NCBI GenBank assembly: GCA_029433415.1
Contig: JAQTIA010000003.1
Span: 496,001-560,000 of the forward strand
Reading direction: 5' to 3'
DNA length: 64,000 nucleotides
Source of the DNA: Acetobacteraceae bacterium ESL0709
GTDB taxonomy: Bacteria > Pseudomonadota > Alphaproteobacteria > Acetobacterales > Acetobacteraceae
Numbering within the stretch: the first letter of the stretch is position 1; each line of letters starts with the position of its first letter. A program made the translations under genes and the position numbers. Shown in pieces: positions 1-8,714 of this stretch. Under the pieces are notes generated by a model. That model searched no databases and was not told where the DNA came from. It saw only the letters and a list, made by a program, of their open reading frames with translations.

Positions 1-58
1 AACTGGTAAAAAGCTGGATTCCAGTGCAGACGACGTTCCCAGCGAAGATATCAAGTAA
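1..58 (+). CDS. 3' end of an unidentified gene (partial)
   Basis: The first 58 bases read in one frame as an acidic protein tail ending ...DDVPSEDIK followed by TAA at 56-58. Most of the gene lies left of the window. It converges on mltG with only a 33-base gap. The fragment is too short to assign a family; that it is a real coding tail is inferred from its position and the absence of any other feature there. Confidence 0.4.
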   Translation, partial: TGKKLDSSADDVPSEDIK

Positions 59-91
59 TCAACCCATTATTAGCCGAAGGTCGCATATCAT

Positions 92-1162
92 TTAGGGGTT
101 GGCCATAAGAAAACGGCGGTAGGCTCTGACATGCTCTGAATGCTCTTCCAGAGTCTTTGAGAAATTGTGCCCTCCCTGTCCTGTCGCTACAAAATAAAGT
201 TCAGCCCCTTCCGCCGGGTGAGCCGCAGCTTGAAGAGAAGAAAGACCAGGGCTGCAAATAGGATTTGGTGGCAACCCGGTGTTTCGATAAGTATTATAAG
301 GGCTGTCGATCTGCAAATCTTCACGTGACAAGGGATGGTCAAGAGCACCTTCTCCGTGCGTCAGAGCATAAATGACTGTGGGATCCGTCTGTAATTTCAT
401 ACCTTTTTTCAAGCGATTAAGAAATACACGCGCTACACGCGGGCGTTCAGCCGCGATGGAGGTCTCGCGCTCTATAAGTGAGGCCAATATGACGAGCTGC
501 CGAGGCGTCCCTATAATCCCCTCCAAAGCTTTCTTATCGCGCTCTTCCCATTGTTTTTCCACTGTTAAGGTCATCAGATGCTGCATCCGCCCTAGGACAG
601 TCCTGCGCTCGGCATCTCTTTGATAAGAATATGTCTGGGGAAAAACTGTTCCTTCTACCAAAGGAGGCATATCGCCTTTCAACAAGGAATCATTCTGAAA
701 AATTCTGTTAATCTGTGCTGCCGTCAGACCTTCGGCTATCGTTATATTATGAGAGACAGCCTTGCCATGCCGCAATATTTCAAGAACATGAGCAATAGAG
801 ACTCTAGACGGGAAAGAAAATTCAGCTGCCTGTAAGGCTCCTCCTTTCGCGGTAATTTTGACAATAAACTGAAAAAACAGTGAGGACACCTGTCCAGCAC
901 TGAGAACATTATTATCCTGCAACACTCTGCCGACAACTTTGACGCTGCCACGCGGAATAAGGATTATTTTATTTTCTGGTAGCGGACCGGGATCAGTATA
1001 GTGGCCGTATCCCGCCATTACGGCGGAAACAACCAGCAGAACCACAAAAATAATAGCATATCCCGGCTTTAAAAAACGCCTGAGAAACCGTCTTTCTTCT
1101 GAGTCACTTTGCTCATTTTGAGGATCATGCCCCGAGTCAGACTCAGGAGGAGACGGCTCCAT
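92..1162 (-). CDS. mltG: Endolytic murein transglycosylase MltG
   Basis: MltG cleaves nascent glycan strands inside the chain at the periplasmic face of the inner membrane and is thought to set peptidoglycan strand length. The 356-residue protein has a charged cytoplasmic N-terminus (about 1-35), one membrane segment (about 36-55, YAIIFVVLLVVSAVMAGY) and the YceG domain. The family core is clear: LASLIERET with the catalytic Glu, then RVARVFLNRL, QTDPTVIYAL and NTYRNTGLPPNPI. It lies 49 bases after fabF as the last gene of the fab operon, a pairing common in Alphaproteobacteria. The ATG is the first possible start; the upstream Shine-Dalgarno match is weak, as expected for a coupled gene. Confidence 0.95.
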   Translation of the reverse strand: MEPSPPESDSGHDPQNEQSDSEERRFLRRFLKPGYAIIFVVLLVVSAVMAGYGHYTDPGPLPENKIILIPRGSVKVVGRVLQDNNVLSAGQVSSLFFQFIVKITAKGGALQAAEFSFPSRVSIAHVLEILRHGKAVSHNITIAEGLTAAQINRIFQNDSLLKGDMPPLVEGTVFPQTYSYQRDAERRTVLGRMQHLMTLTVEKQWEERDKKALEGIIGTPRQLVILASLIERETSIAAERPRVARVFLNRLKKGMKLQTDPTVIYALTHGEGALDHPLSREDLQIDSPYNTYRNTGLPPNPICSPGLSSLQAAAHPAEGAELYFVATGQGGHNFSKTLEEHSEHVRAYRRFLMANP

Positions 1163-1211
1163 AGCGGGATATACCTACCTCACAGAATGAGAAGCAATGT
1201 TCTGACCACTC

Positions 1212-2504
1212 TCAGGGAACAAAACGCTTGAGAATAATACTTGCATTGGTCCCGCCAAACCCAAAGCTATTGGACAGCGCAACATCAATTTTACGCTGTT
1301 GTGCTTCATGCGCTATACGGTCAATGACGCTCTCAGTCTCTGGATGATCCAGATTGAGCGTAGGAGGCGCCACACCATCCCTGATAGCCTGCAAGCAAAA
1401 AATTGCCTCTACTGCACCAGCGGCACCCAATAAATGACCAATAGCAGACTTTGTGGACGACATGGCCAACTTACGGGCACTCTCTCCAAACAATCTCTCT
1501 GTAGCCTGAAGCTCCAGATCGTCAGCCATGGTAGAAGTCCCATGTGCATTAACATACTGCACATCTTCTGGCGTAATACGGGCATCTTTCAGGGCCGCAA
1601 CCATAGCCCGGTAAGCCCCCTGATGCCCCTCTGCCGGGGCTGTAATATGGTAGGCGTCACCCGAAAGTCCGTAGCCTCCTATCTCGCCGTAAATTTTGGC
1701 ACCACGCTTGCGCGCATGTTCATATTCTTCGAGCACGACAACGCCAGCCCCTTCGCCCATGACAAAACCGTCACGGTCCTTGTCCCAGGGACGGGATGCT
1801 TTTTCCGGCGTATCATTAAATCCTGTTGAAAGAGCACGCGCAGAGCAGAAACCGGCAATACCTAATGCGCAGATCGCTGCTTCAGCACCACCTGCAACCA
1901 TCACATCAGCGTCACCATGCTGGATAAGACGAGATGCATCGCCAATAGCATGCACACCTGTCGCGCAGGCTGTAACGGCAGCATGATTCGGCCCCTTGAA
2001 GCCATAACGGATCGAAAGATGCCCGGAAATAAGATTAATAAGCGATGAGGGAATAAAAAAAGGAGACAAGCGCCTGGCCTTGCCGCTGGAAACGGTCAGG
2101 GAACCCTCATAAATCGTTTGCAACCCGCCAATGCCAGAACCAATCATGACACCCGTGGCGCAACGCCCCTCTTCGTCTTCCGGTTTCCAGCCGGAATCTT
2201 CAACAGCCTGGATGGCAGCCGCCAGGCCCAGATGGATAAAACGATCCATCTTTTTCTGATCCTTTATGGGTATCCAGTCAGAAAGTGTCAGGCCACCCTC
2301 TGCCGTAGGACCATCAGGAACCTGTCCTGCAATTTTTGCTGGCAAATCAGAAGGACTGTCGGGATCAAAATGGGTAATACGGCCTATTCCCGAATGAGAC
2401 TCAATAAGACGCTTCCAGGTCAATTCAGCGCCGACTGCCAACGGACTGACAACACCTATCCCTGTAACAACGACACGTTTCTTATTTGTATCAGCCCCGC
2501 TCAT
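1212..2504 (-). CDS. fabF: 3-oxoacyl-[ACP] synthase II (FabF)
   Basis: FabF condenses malonyl-ACP with a growing acyl-ACP in fatty-acid elongation in the cytoplasm. The 430-residue protein is near the usual length (about 410-425). It shows the thiolase-fold Cys-His-His triad: active-site Cys in VTACATGVHAIGDA, His in VNAHGTSTMADD and His in KSAIGHLLGAAGAVE, plus the C-terminal NSFGFGGTNAS motif. The N-terminus KKRVVVTGIGVVSP is typical of FabF. It follows acpP by 104 bases and precedes mltG in the same direction, so it is probably cotranscribed with the acyl carrier protein. FabB is less likely given the FabF-type start and the acpP-fabF order. Confidence 0.96.
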   Translation of the reverse strand: MSGADTNKKRVVVTGIGVVSPLAVGAELTWKRLIESHSGIGRITHFDPDSPSDLPAKIAGQVPDGPTAEGGLTLSDWIPIKDQKKMDRFIHLGLAAAIQAVEDSGWKPEDEEGRCATGVMIGSGIGGLQTIYEGSLTVSSGKARRLSPFFIPSSLINLISGHLSIRYGFKGPNHAAVTACATGVHAIGDASRLIQHGDADVMVAGGAEAAICALGIAGFCSARALSTGFNDTPEKASRPWDKDRDGFVMGEGAGVVVLEEYEHARKRGAKIYGEIGGYGLSGDAYHITAPAEGHQGAYRAMVAALKDARITPEDVQYVNAHGTSTMADDLELQATERLFGESARKLAMSSTKSAIGHLLGAAGAVEAIFCLQAIRDGVAPPTLNLDHPETESVIDRIAHEAQQRKIDVALSNSFGFGGTNASIILKRFVP

Positions 2505-2608
2505 CGACGCCCCATCTCATTCATCTAACAATAGCGGAGCTATTTTTAGTGCAAACCCCGCCCTCAAGTTGAAGGGAGCGTAGCACTCCCTGTCACCCTG
2601 AAAGAAAA

Positions 2609-2851
2609 TCAAGCAGCTTTCTGCTTGCTGATATAATCAATCGCGTCGGAAACTGTCGCTATTTTCTCAGCCGCATCTTCCGGAATCTCGACAGAAAAGG
2701 CTTCTTCGAAGGCCATGACAAGTTCAACAGTATCAAGACTGTCAGCACCAAGATCATCAATAAATGATGCTTCTGGCGTAACTTTGCTCTCTTCAACCCC
2801 GAGATGCTCTACGACGATTTTTTTAACTTTATCAGCAATTTCGTTGCTCAT
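2609..2851 (-). CDS. acpP: Acyl carrier protein
   Basis: This 80-residue acidic protein carries acyl intermediates on a phosphopantetheine arm for fatty-acid and lipid A synthesis. The attachment site is the Ser in [19 protein letters not shown], around residue 38, in the canonical DSL context. Helices II and III ([16 protein letters not shown]) are also standard. A purine-rich AAGG/AAAAGG stretch lies just before the ATG. It sits between fabG and fabF, as in most Proteobacteria. The 158-base gap on its upstream side, with two stem-loops, leaves room for its own strong promoter. Confidence 0.97.
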   Translation of the reverse strand: MSNEIADKVKKIVVEHLGVEESKVTPEASFIDDLGADSLDTVELVMAFEEAFSVEIPEDAAEKIATVSDAIDYISKQKAA

Positions 2852-2934
2852 TTGCCTTTTATCCTTCTACCCTCAAGGGGCTTCTGAGAAAAACTCTGTC
2901 CGCTATCGATCAGTCAAAGATAGCATCGCTGCGT

Positions 2935-2992
2935 GACAGAGCCATTAAAGGGCTCCGTCAGGCAAAGCTGCACGCGCTTAGCATGCTTTGCC
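2935..2992. other. Two stem-loops between fabG and acpP
   Basis: The 158-base gap between fabG and acpP holds two adjacent inverted repeats. One is GACAGAGCC (2935-2943) with GGCTCCGTC (2951-2959), 8 of 9 positions pairing around a 7-base loop. The other is GGCAAAGC (2961-2968) with GCTTTGCC (2985-2992), a perfect 8-base stem with a 16-base loop. Neither is followed by a T-run on the minus strand. Attenuation or mRNA processing before the highly expressed acpP is therefore an inference, not a demonstrated terminator. Confidence 0.5.
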
Positions 2993-3009
2993 CGACAAGG
3001 CCAATCTTT

Positions 3010-3762
3010 TCAGACCATCGCCATGCCACCATTAACATGAAGTGTGGTACCCGTGACCCACCCCGCCTCGTCAGAAGCAAGATAAAGTACTGCTGACGCA
3101 ATATCCTCCGGTGAGCCCATTTTCCCCAAAGGAATCGAGTCCAGGAGCTTCTGCTTCACCGAATCAGACAGAACATCCGTCATTGGCGTTTCGATAAAAC
3201 CAGGCGCAACGACATTCACCGTTACCCCTCTTGAGCCGGCCTCCTGCGCCAAGGCCTTGCTCATGCCAATCAATCCAGCCTTGGCCGCAACATAATTGGC
3301 CTGTCCAGGGTTCCCTGTCACACCGACAATAGAGGAAATGGAAATAATACGCCCGGAACGACGACGCAACATCCCCTTAAGAGCTGCACGCGCCAGACGA
3401 AAAGGACTTTCAAGGTCGAGGTTAATGACATCAGACCAATCTTTGTCTTTCATTCTGATGGCCAGGGTATCACGCGTCAAGCCGGCATTATTGATCAGGA
3501 TATCGAGTTTCTGTCCTGCCAGCTCTTCCGCTCGCTCTATAAGGCTGTCCGACTGCTCCGGGTCAGAGAGATTAGCCGTCAGATAAAAAACCCGGTCACT
3601 GCCAAGTGACGCTGCAAGCTCCTGCAACACAATTTCGCGCGTGCCCGTCAGCACAACGCTGGCACCTTGTGCATGAAACATACGAGCAATAGCCGCCCCG
3701 ATGCCGCCAGTCGCCCCTGTAACAAGAGCAAGTTTACCAGAAAGTGAAAACATGGCTGTCAT
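3010..3762 (-). CDS. fabG: 3-oxoacyl-[ACP] reductase (FabG)
   Basis: FabG is the NADPH-dependent reductase of the first reduction in each fatty-acid elongation round. The 250-residue short-chain dehydrogenase has the nucleotide motif GATGGIGAAIA near the N-terminus, the NNAG motif (ILINNAGLTRD), the catalytic Ser in ISISSIVGVTGNPGQ, the YVAAK Tyr-Lys pair and the C-terminal TGTTLHVNGGMAMV. The wording ALVTGATGGIG and GVTVNVVAPGFIETPMT is characteristic of FabG rather than a general dehydrogenase. It begins 3 bases after the fabD stop, with an AAGG about 11 bases upstream inside fabD. Confidence 0.96.
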   Translation of the reverse strand: MTAMFSLSGKLALVTGATGGIGAAIARMFHAQGASVVLTGTREIVLQELAASLGSDRVFYLTANLSDPEQSDSLIERAEELAGQKLDILINNAGLTRDTLAIRMKDKDWSDVINLDLESPFRLARAALKGMLRRRSGRIISISSIVGVTGNPGQANYVAAKAGLIGMSKALAQEAGSRGVTVNVVAPGFIETPMTDVLSDSVKQKLLDSIPLGKMGSPEDIASAVLYLASDEAGWVTGTTLHVNGGMAMV

Positions 3763-3765
3763 TTT

Positions 3766-4710
3766 TCAGAGTGCCTTCAACATTGCATCTATTTCCGTAG
3801 GAGTCCCGGCAAAATCAGCCACCAGATCGGGAGCGATACGGCGACCAAGCCCCGTCAGAACCTTGCCCGCTCCCAGCTCATGCTGGTGTGTTATACCAGA
3901 TTCTGCGAAAGATAACACCGTCTCGCGCCATCTGACCTGACCGGTTATTTGCTCAACCAGATGCTTGCGGAACAGTTCTGCCTCACGTGTCGGCTTTACT
4001 GTGACATTGGGCATCACATTAATCTCAGCATCCTCAAGCATAACGCGAGTCAGTGCCTGGGCCATTTCTTTTGCAGCTGGCTCCATAAGAGATGAATGAA
4101 AAGGCGCTGAAACAGGAAGTTTCACAGCACGTTTCACGCCGGTGTCTTTCGCCAGGGCGATAACCCTGTCAATAGAATCCATAGAGCCGGAAACGACAAT
4201 CTGGCCGCCACCATTATCATTGGCCAGCTCCAGAACGCCATCCCATGCTGCCGCACGGCAAAGCTCGCGGGCTTTCTCAGGCTCAACCCCTATGAGCGCC
4301 GCCATACCTCCCTCTCCCACCGGGACCGCTCGTTGCATGGCCTGCCCCCTCAGACGAAGCAAGCGTGCGCCATCTGACAGACTCAACACACCAGCTGCGG
4401 CAAGGGCCGAGTACTCGCCCAATGAATGGCCTGCAACACATTCTGCCTTATCTGCCAGCCGGCATCCTCCCTCTGATTCCAGAACCCTGACCACCGCCAT
4501 CGATACAGCAAAGAGAGCTGGCTGTGCATTTTCGGTCGCGGTCAACTCTGCCGGATCACCTTCAAACATGAGTGTGGAAAGATGCTGACCAAGGGCATCA
4601 TCAACTTCCTGAAAAACAGCTTTAGCCACAGGGAAGGCCTCAAAAAGCTCAAGTCCCATACCGACTGACTGACTCCCCTGACCAGGGAAAACAAACGCGT
4701 GACGTGACAT
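3766..4710 (-). CDS. fabD: Malonyl-CoA:ACP transacylase (FabD)
   Basis: FabD moves malonyl from CoA to ACP to feed fatty-acid elongation. The N-terminus FVFPGQGSQSVGMG and the nucleophile elbow VAGHSLGEYSALAAAG, with its catalytic Ser, identify the family; the oxyanion Gln lies in FPGQGSQ and the catalytic His in VSAPFHSSLM. I place the start at 4710 (MSRHAFVFPGQG, 314 residues) because AAGGAACTGC immediately precedes this ATG and family members begin here. A start 27 bases further up would add nine unconserved residues. It is followed at once by fabG. Confidence 0.96.
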   Translation of the reverse strand: MSRHAFVFPGQGSQSVGMGLELFEAFPVAKAVFQEVDDALGQHLSTLMFEGDPAELTATENAQPALFAVSMAVVRVLESEGGCRLADKAECVAGHSLGEYSALAAAGVLSLSDGARLLRLRGQAMQRAVPVGEGGMAALIGVEPEKARELCRAAAWDGVLELANDNGGGQIVVSGSMDSIDRVIALAKDTGVKRAVKLPVSAPFHSSLMEPAAKEMAQALTRVMLEDAEINVMPNVTVKPTREAELFRKHLVEQITGQVRWRETVLSFAESGITHQHELGAGKVLTGLGRRIAPDLVADFAGTPTEIDAMLKAL

Positions 4711-4750
4711 GCAGTTCCTTGCTTTACTATCCAACAATCAAAAAAAGACC

Positions 4751-5476
4751 TTAACGCCCAATCAGGCGACCCCGCTGCCATGATTCAGCAGCACTTTCAG
4801 GATCAAGACCGTCAACAGACACAGCATAATCCAACGCACTCATGACGCGATTACCGAGCATCATGCCAGCAAGCTCGTCATATAAATCATCATCCATCTG
4901 CTGACGCACTCCAGAACGCAAAACGAATTGCGCCTTGAGTTCTCCCCCTAGCAACCCGGCATCATCAGGTAACATCTGCAGCCAGTCCGTATGAAAAACG
5001 GCATGAGGCTGCCACGCTATAATCAGGGGATTATCTCCATCCTGACTGGCTTTCTGCACATGCCCGAACAGGGCAGCGTCCCCCAGAATTTCAAGAGGTA
5101 AGGCGCCCAGGTCACTACGGGCCACCCTAGCCGACTGAACAAGCTCTTGTGCTTCTTCACTTGCGATAATCCTGGAGAATTCCTTCCCCATCCAGCCTGA
5201 AGGAATCTTCTTCCCGGTCAATGCGGCAAAAGCAGCCTGGGGGCGATAAATATCTCCAAAAACCTCGCCTCCTTCAACCAGCACATTACTGTCCCGAGGC
5301 ATCCAGGCAGAAACGAGCAGATCTATCTCGGCTGTTTCAAGAGCCTCCTGCCTGTCTTCCATGGCCAGATCGACATAGGACACGTCAACACCGTGAGCCT
5401 CTATGATCCGGGCTACAGCACTCGCACAGGCCCCATGCAGAGCCGTATATAAATGCCCAATTGAAAGATGGGACAT
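4751..5476 (-). CDS. OpuAC-like (glycine betaine binding-type) domain protein, apparently cytoplasmic
   Basis: The 241-residue protein looks like the substrate-binding domain of glycine betaine/choline ABC transporters. It has an early IGHLYTALHG strand-helix, EIDLLVSAWMP (the IDL..DAWLP region of the family), and PLIIAWQPHAVF, the usual betaine-binding Trp region. I see no signal peptide, lipobox or neighbouring permease or ATPase. The ATG at 5476 is preceded by GGGAGG with good spacing; an upstream TTG at 5497 is less likely. It is the first gene of the fab operon, 40 bases before fabD, but its role there is unknown. Without export it cannot act as a periplasmic receptor, so ligand binding in the cytoplasm is only inference. 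Confidence 0.6.
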   Translation of the reverse strand: MSHLSIGHLYTALHGACASAVARIIEAHGVDVSYVDLAMEDRQEALETAEIDLLVSAWMPRDSNVLVEGGEVFGDIYRPQAAFAALTGKKIPSGWMGKEFSRIIASEEAQELVQSARVARSDLGALPLEILGDAALFGHVQKASQDGDNPLIIAWQPHAVFHTDWLQMLPDDAGLLGGELKAQFVLRSGVRQQMDDDLYDELAGMMLGNRVMSALDYAVSVDGLDPESAAESWQRGRLIGR

Positions 5477-5605
5477 AAAAGCCGCCTCCCCTGACAATAA
5501 ACAACACTCACGGGCATAAACACACTGCCCCCATTTGTGAAGCCTTCCATGAAATTTCTGTCATAATCCAGTTTTCTGGAAGACACCACCTTATTGCTTT
5601 CTGAA

Positions 5606-7720
5606 CTACCAGATCGTTACCCGCTCCGATTCTGGAAGATAAAGCTTCTGACCAGGCACCACGCCAAAGGCAGAATACCAGTCATTTACATTCCGCACGG
5701 GCATATTCACCCGCATCATAGCGGGAGAATGTTCATTAGAAATAACCTGCCGACGCAAAGCATCAGGTCGATCTTTTTCCCGCCAGACCTGTGCCCAGCC
5801 AAGGAAAACTCTTTGAACGCCTGTCAGACCGTATTTCAGATCAGGCGCTGGTTGGTGTCCAGACTCCTTGTAAGCCTGGAGAGCCAGATTCAACCCGCCA
5901 AGATCAGCGATATTTTCTCCCATCGTCATAACGGGATTAACATGCAAGCCGGGCAAAATTTCGGGAGCTGCATATTCTTTTCCCAGCCGCTGGGCCAATC
6001 CATCAAATGCTTTGGAAGACTCTTTACTCCACCAGTCATGCAAACGACCCGTTTCGTCATAATGACGGCCCTGATCGTCAAAACCATGGCTCATTTCGTG
6101 ACCAATCACGCCACCAATAGCGCCATAATTAACAGCCATGTCTCCTTTGGGATCAAAGAAAGGCGGTTGCAATATCGCCGCTGGGAAAACAACCTCATTC
6201 ATCGTGGGACTATTATAGGCATTAACCGTCTGGGGAGTCATATCCCACTCTTCACGATCAACCGGCCGATCAAGTCGATCAAGACGGTGCTGCCAGTTAA
6301 AGGCTGCCGCACGGACTGCATTGCCATAAACATCATTTCTGCGAATCACAAGCTTGCTATAATCCCACCATTTTGAGGGATAACCGACCTGCACAGCAAA
6401 GTGATCCAGCTTGATCAAAGCTGCTTCCCGCGTGGCATCATCCATCCAGTGATTTTGTTCCAAACGCGTCTTGAAGGCTTTTTTCAGATCGGCAACCAAT
6501 GTCGTAATCTGTGCCTTGGCTTCGGCGGGAAAATAATGCTGCACATAAATCCGCCCCAAAGCCCAGCCCATGGCCTGATTGGTGACACGAACAGCCCTTT
6601 TCCAGCGCACTGGCTCTTCCTGCACACCAAGAAGAGTCTTTCCATTAAAATCAAAGGACGCTTTCGAAAAATCCTGGGACAGATAAGGCGCTGCATTATC
6701 AATCAAATGGAAAGCAAGCCATGACCGCAGAGTCTGCACATCTGTGTTCGACAACACATGACTCATTGCCTTGATCGCCTGGGGCTCACGTACATCAATC
6801 TCACGCATTTCCAGATTCTTTCCGGGCACCCCCATAGCCTCCAGGGCCGCTTCCCAATCAAATTCTGGAGCCAGTTTCTTTAACTGAGCTATCGTCATGG
6901 GATTGAACGTCTTGATGGGATCACGCGTCTGGCCACGCGGCAACTCAACCTTGGCCAACGCCGTTTCAAGAGCGACGACGGACTCGGCATTCTTTACCGG
7001 CTCCGACCATCCTGCCAGAGTGAACATTTTAGCGATATAGGCCTGATAGGCTGTTTTTTTATCAGCCAGTTTCGGATCCGTATAATAAGAAATATCCGGC
7101 AGACCCAATCCCCCATTCACACCAACACTCATGCCCTGATCGACAAGAAGCATATAACGTCCTGGATCGCGCTGATCCTGCTCTATATCAAAAGCAAACG
7201 TACTGAACATGAGAGAATGCGCTGATTCGCCGAAGATTCGCGCAATATCACGCGGAGTCTGAAGCGCCTTTATATGATTAAGGTCAGTTTCAAGAGGCGC
7301 CTTTCCCAGACGGTCTATCTCTTTCTGATTCATAAACCCGGCATAATAAAGACCAAGCTTGCCCGTTTCACTGACAGGATCAGGAAGTGCTTTAACGAGA
7401 TTTTCCAGCAGGGTCTTCTGACATGCAAGAGAAAGCTCTGACAGAATGTGAAAAGCACCATAACTGCTCATATCATCGGGAATTTTTAAACGTTTAATAT
7501 AAGTCCCGTTGGCGAATTTATAAAAATCATCTCCGGGATTTACGGTCAAATCCATCCCATGCTGATCAAAACCCCAGCCATTCTGGTAAGGCTGTGCCAT
7601 ATCGCTCGCTCCGGTTGCTTCCGCAGCATGCGCCATGGGAGCGATCAGGGAAAGTCCGGCTCCCAAAGCCAGAAAACTGCAATTATGCCTCAGAATACGC
7701 ATAAAATGAGAAACGGTCAT
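5606..7720 (-). CDS. M13 family zinc metallopeptidase (PepO/neprilysin type)
   Basis: The 704-residue secreted metallopeptidase has an N-terminal signal peptide ending near AHAAEA (about residue 33). The M13 signature is intact: VIGHEMSHGFDDQGR (HExxH zinc site, about residue 540), ENIADLGGLNLAL with the third zinc ligand Glu about 60 residues later, and the substrate-binding NAYNSPTMNEVVFPAAIL just before. The C-terminal VRNVNDWYSAFGV matches the family. It probably degrades peptides in the periplasm. The ATG at 7720 is preceded by GGAG with about 7 bases spacing. It follows the ferritin-like gene on the same strand after 44 bases, so the two may share a transcript. Confidence 0.93.
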   Translation of the reverse strand: MTVSHFMRILRHNCSFLALGAGLSLIAPMAHAAEATGASDMAQPYQNGWGFDQHGMDLTVNPGDDFYKFANGTYIKRLKIPDDMSSYGAFHILSELSLACQKTLLENLVKALPDPVSETGKLGLYYAGFMNQKEIDRLGKAPLETDLNHIKALQTPRDIARIFGESAHSLMFSTFAFDIEQDQRDPGRYMLLVDQGMSVGVNGGLGLPDISYYTDPKLADKKTAYQAYIAKMFTLAGWSEPVKNAESVVALETALAKVELPRGQTRDPIKTFNPMTIAQLKKLAPEFDWEAALEAMGVPGKNLEMREIDVREPQAIKAMSHVLSNTDVQTLRSWLAFHLIDNAAPYLSQDFSKASFDFNGKTLLGVQEEPVRWKRAVRVTNQAMGWALGRIYVQHYFPAEAKAQITTLVADLKKAFKTRLEQNHWMDDATREAALIKLDHFAVQVGYPSKWWDYSKLVIRRNDVYGNAVRAAAFNWQHRLDRLDRPVDREEWDMTPQTVNAYNSPTMNEVVFPAAILQPPFFDPKGDMAVNYGAIGGVIGHEMSHGFDDQGRHYDETGRLHDWWSKESSKAFDGLAQRLGKEYAAPEILPGLHVNPVMTMGENIADLGGLNLALQAYKESGHQPAPDLKYGLTGVQRVFLGWAQVWREKDRPDALRRQVISNEHSPAMMRVNMPVRNVNDWYSAFGVVPGQKLYLPESERVTIW

Positions 7721-7764
7721 AAATTACTCCGTATACAGGCTGTCAAAAAAACACTTTGTCTGGT

Positions 7765-8592
7765 TCAGGCTGGGAGACCAACCCGGTGGGCAAAAACTTT
7801 CTGCTGCCATTTCATAAGATGGTAAACAATATGGGCAATCACCTGCTGCGTTCTGGAATGAGGCGTAATGCCTGTTGTCTTGAAAATCATCGCCGTAACG
7901 CGGTCGAGATGTTTCTGCTGATAGAATTTCATCGCCCGCCCCATATAGGATGCAATACAACGCTTGTGATCATAGGGCGTCGTCATTGAATCATTGGTGA
8001 TATAATAGGCCGTAGCCAGTTCATCATCCTCACTCTCGAAAACACGACTCAAGGCAATTTTCAGCCGTGCCCAGCGGCCCAGCTTTTCACGATCAAGATA
8101 ACGGTGCATATGATCATAGAATAACTTGAAATGACGATACTCATCAGCCGCAATCTGTTTACAAATTGCCTTGAGCAAAGGCTCGTCCGTTGCATCTGCC
8201 AAAGATGTATAAAATGAGGAAGTTCCGGTTTCCACCATACAACGGGCAATCAGCTCTCCCGTCCGTGAACCACGAATGGAAGCAGAAACGTCCGTGTCAA
8301 TCTGATAGGCTTCCCGATAACGCTGGAAGGCATCCTTATAATTCCAGTCCGGATCAGCCAGCATGGCCCATTTGCCAAGAGCGTCACCATGTTGTACTTC
8401 CTCTTCAGCCCAGTAAGTGGCAGCCTGACTGAATTCAGCGTCTCCGACGAAAACATGCTTGAGATAGTCTGTATAATCACGGGCATTGCGTTCAACCACA
8501 GAAGCCGCCTTGATAAGAGGGACGATATCTGGATCTACTTTCGAAGGTTCAAAACCCTCCCAGTTCATCTGTTCCATACGCCAGTGTTTCAC
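7765..8592 (-). CDS. Ferritin-like diiron protein resembling acyl-ACP desaturases
   Basis: This 275-residue, all-helical protein carries a full six-ligand diiron set: Glu34 (VVERNAR), Glu65-x-x-His68 (EEEVQHG), Glu121 (MVETGTS) and Glu151-x-x-His154 (ADEYRH). The spacing and the EExxHG/DExRH wording resemble soluble acyl-ACP desaturases and ribonucleotide reductase R2-like oxidases more than bacterioferritin. A desaturase, an N-oxygenase or an unassigned oxidase are all possible. I choose a GTG start at 8592 because AGGGAG lies about 6 bases upstream; an in-frame TTG at 8619 lacks such a site and an ATG at 8577 is a shorter option. It is divergent from bioB. Confidence 0.7.
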   Translation of the reverse strand: MKHWRMEQMNWEGFEPSKVDPDIVPLIKAASVVERNARDYTDYLKHVFVGDAEFSQAATYWAEEEVQHGDALGKWAMLADPDWNYKDAFQRYREAYQIDTDVSASIRGSRTGELIARCMVETGTSSFYTSLADATDEPLLKAICKQIAADEYRHFKLFYDHMHRYLDREKLGRWARLKIALSRVFESEDDELATAYYITNDSMTTPYDHKRCIASYMGRAMKFYQQKHLDRVTAMIFKTTGITPHSRTQQVIAHIVYHLMKWQQKVFAHRVGLPA

Positions 8593-8714
8593 AGTCGTCT
8601 CCCTAGCTTCAAATGACAAATGACGTCGTTATCTCGCGCCCGGCATAGAGTTTCGGGTGACATGATACATCAATTTTGGGTAAGTGTAGGCCCTTAAATG
8701 GAGACAATCTTTTT

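Noticed and set aside
5594-6376. Open plus-strand frame of 260 codons opposite the M13 peptidase
   Set aside because: It is antisense to the zinc-binding domain of the peptidase and has no domain of its own.
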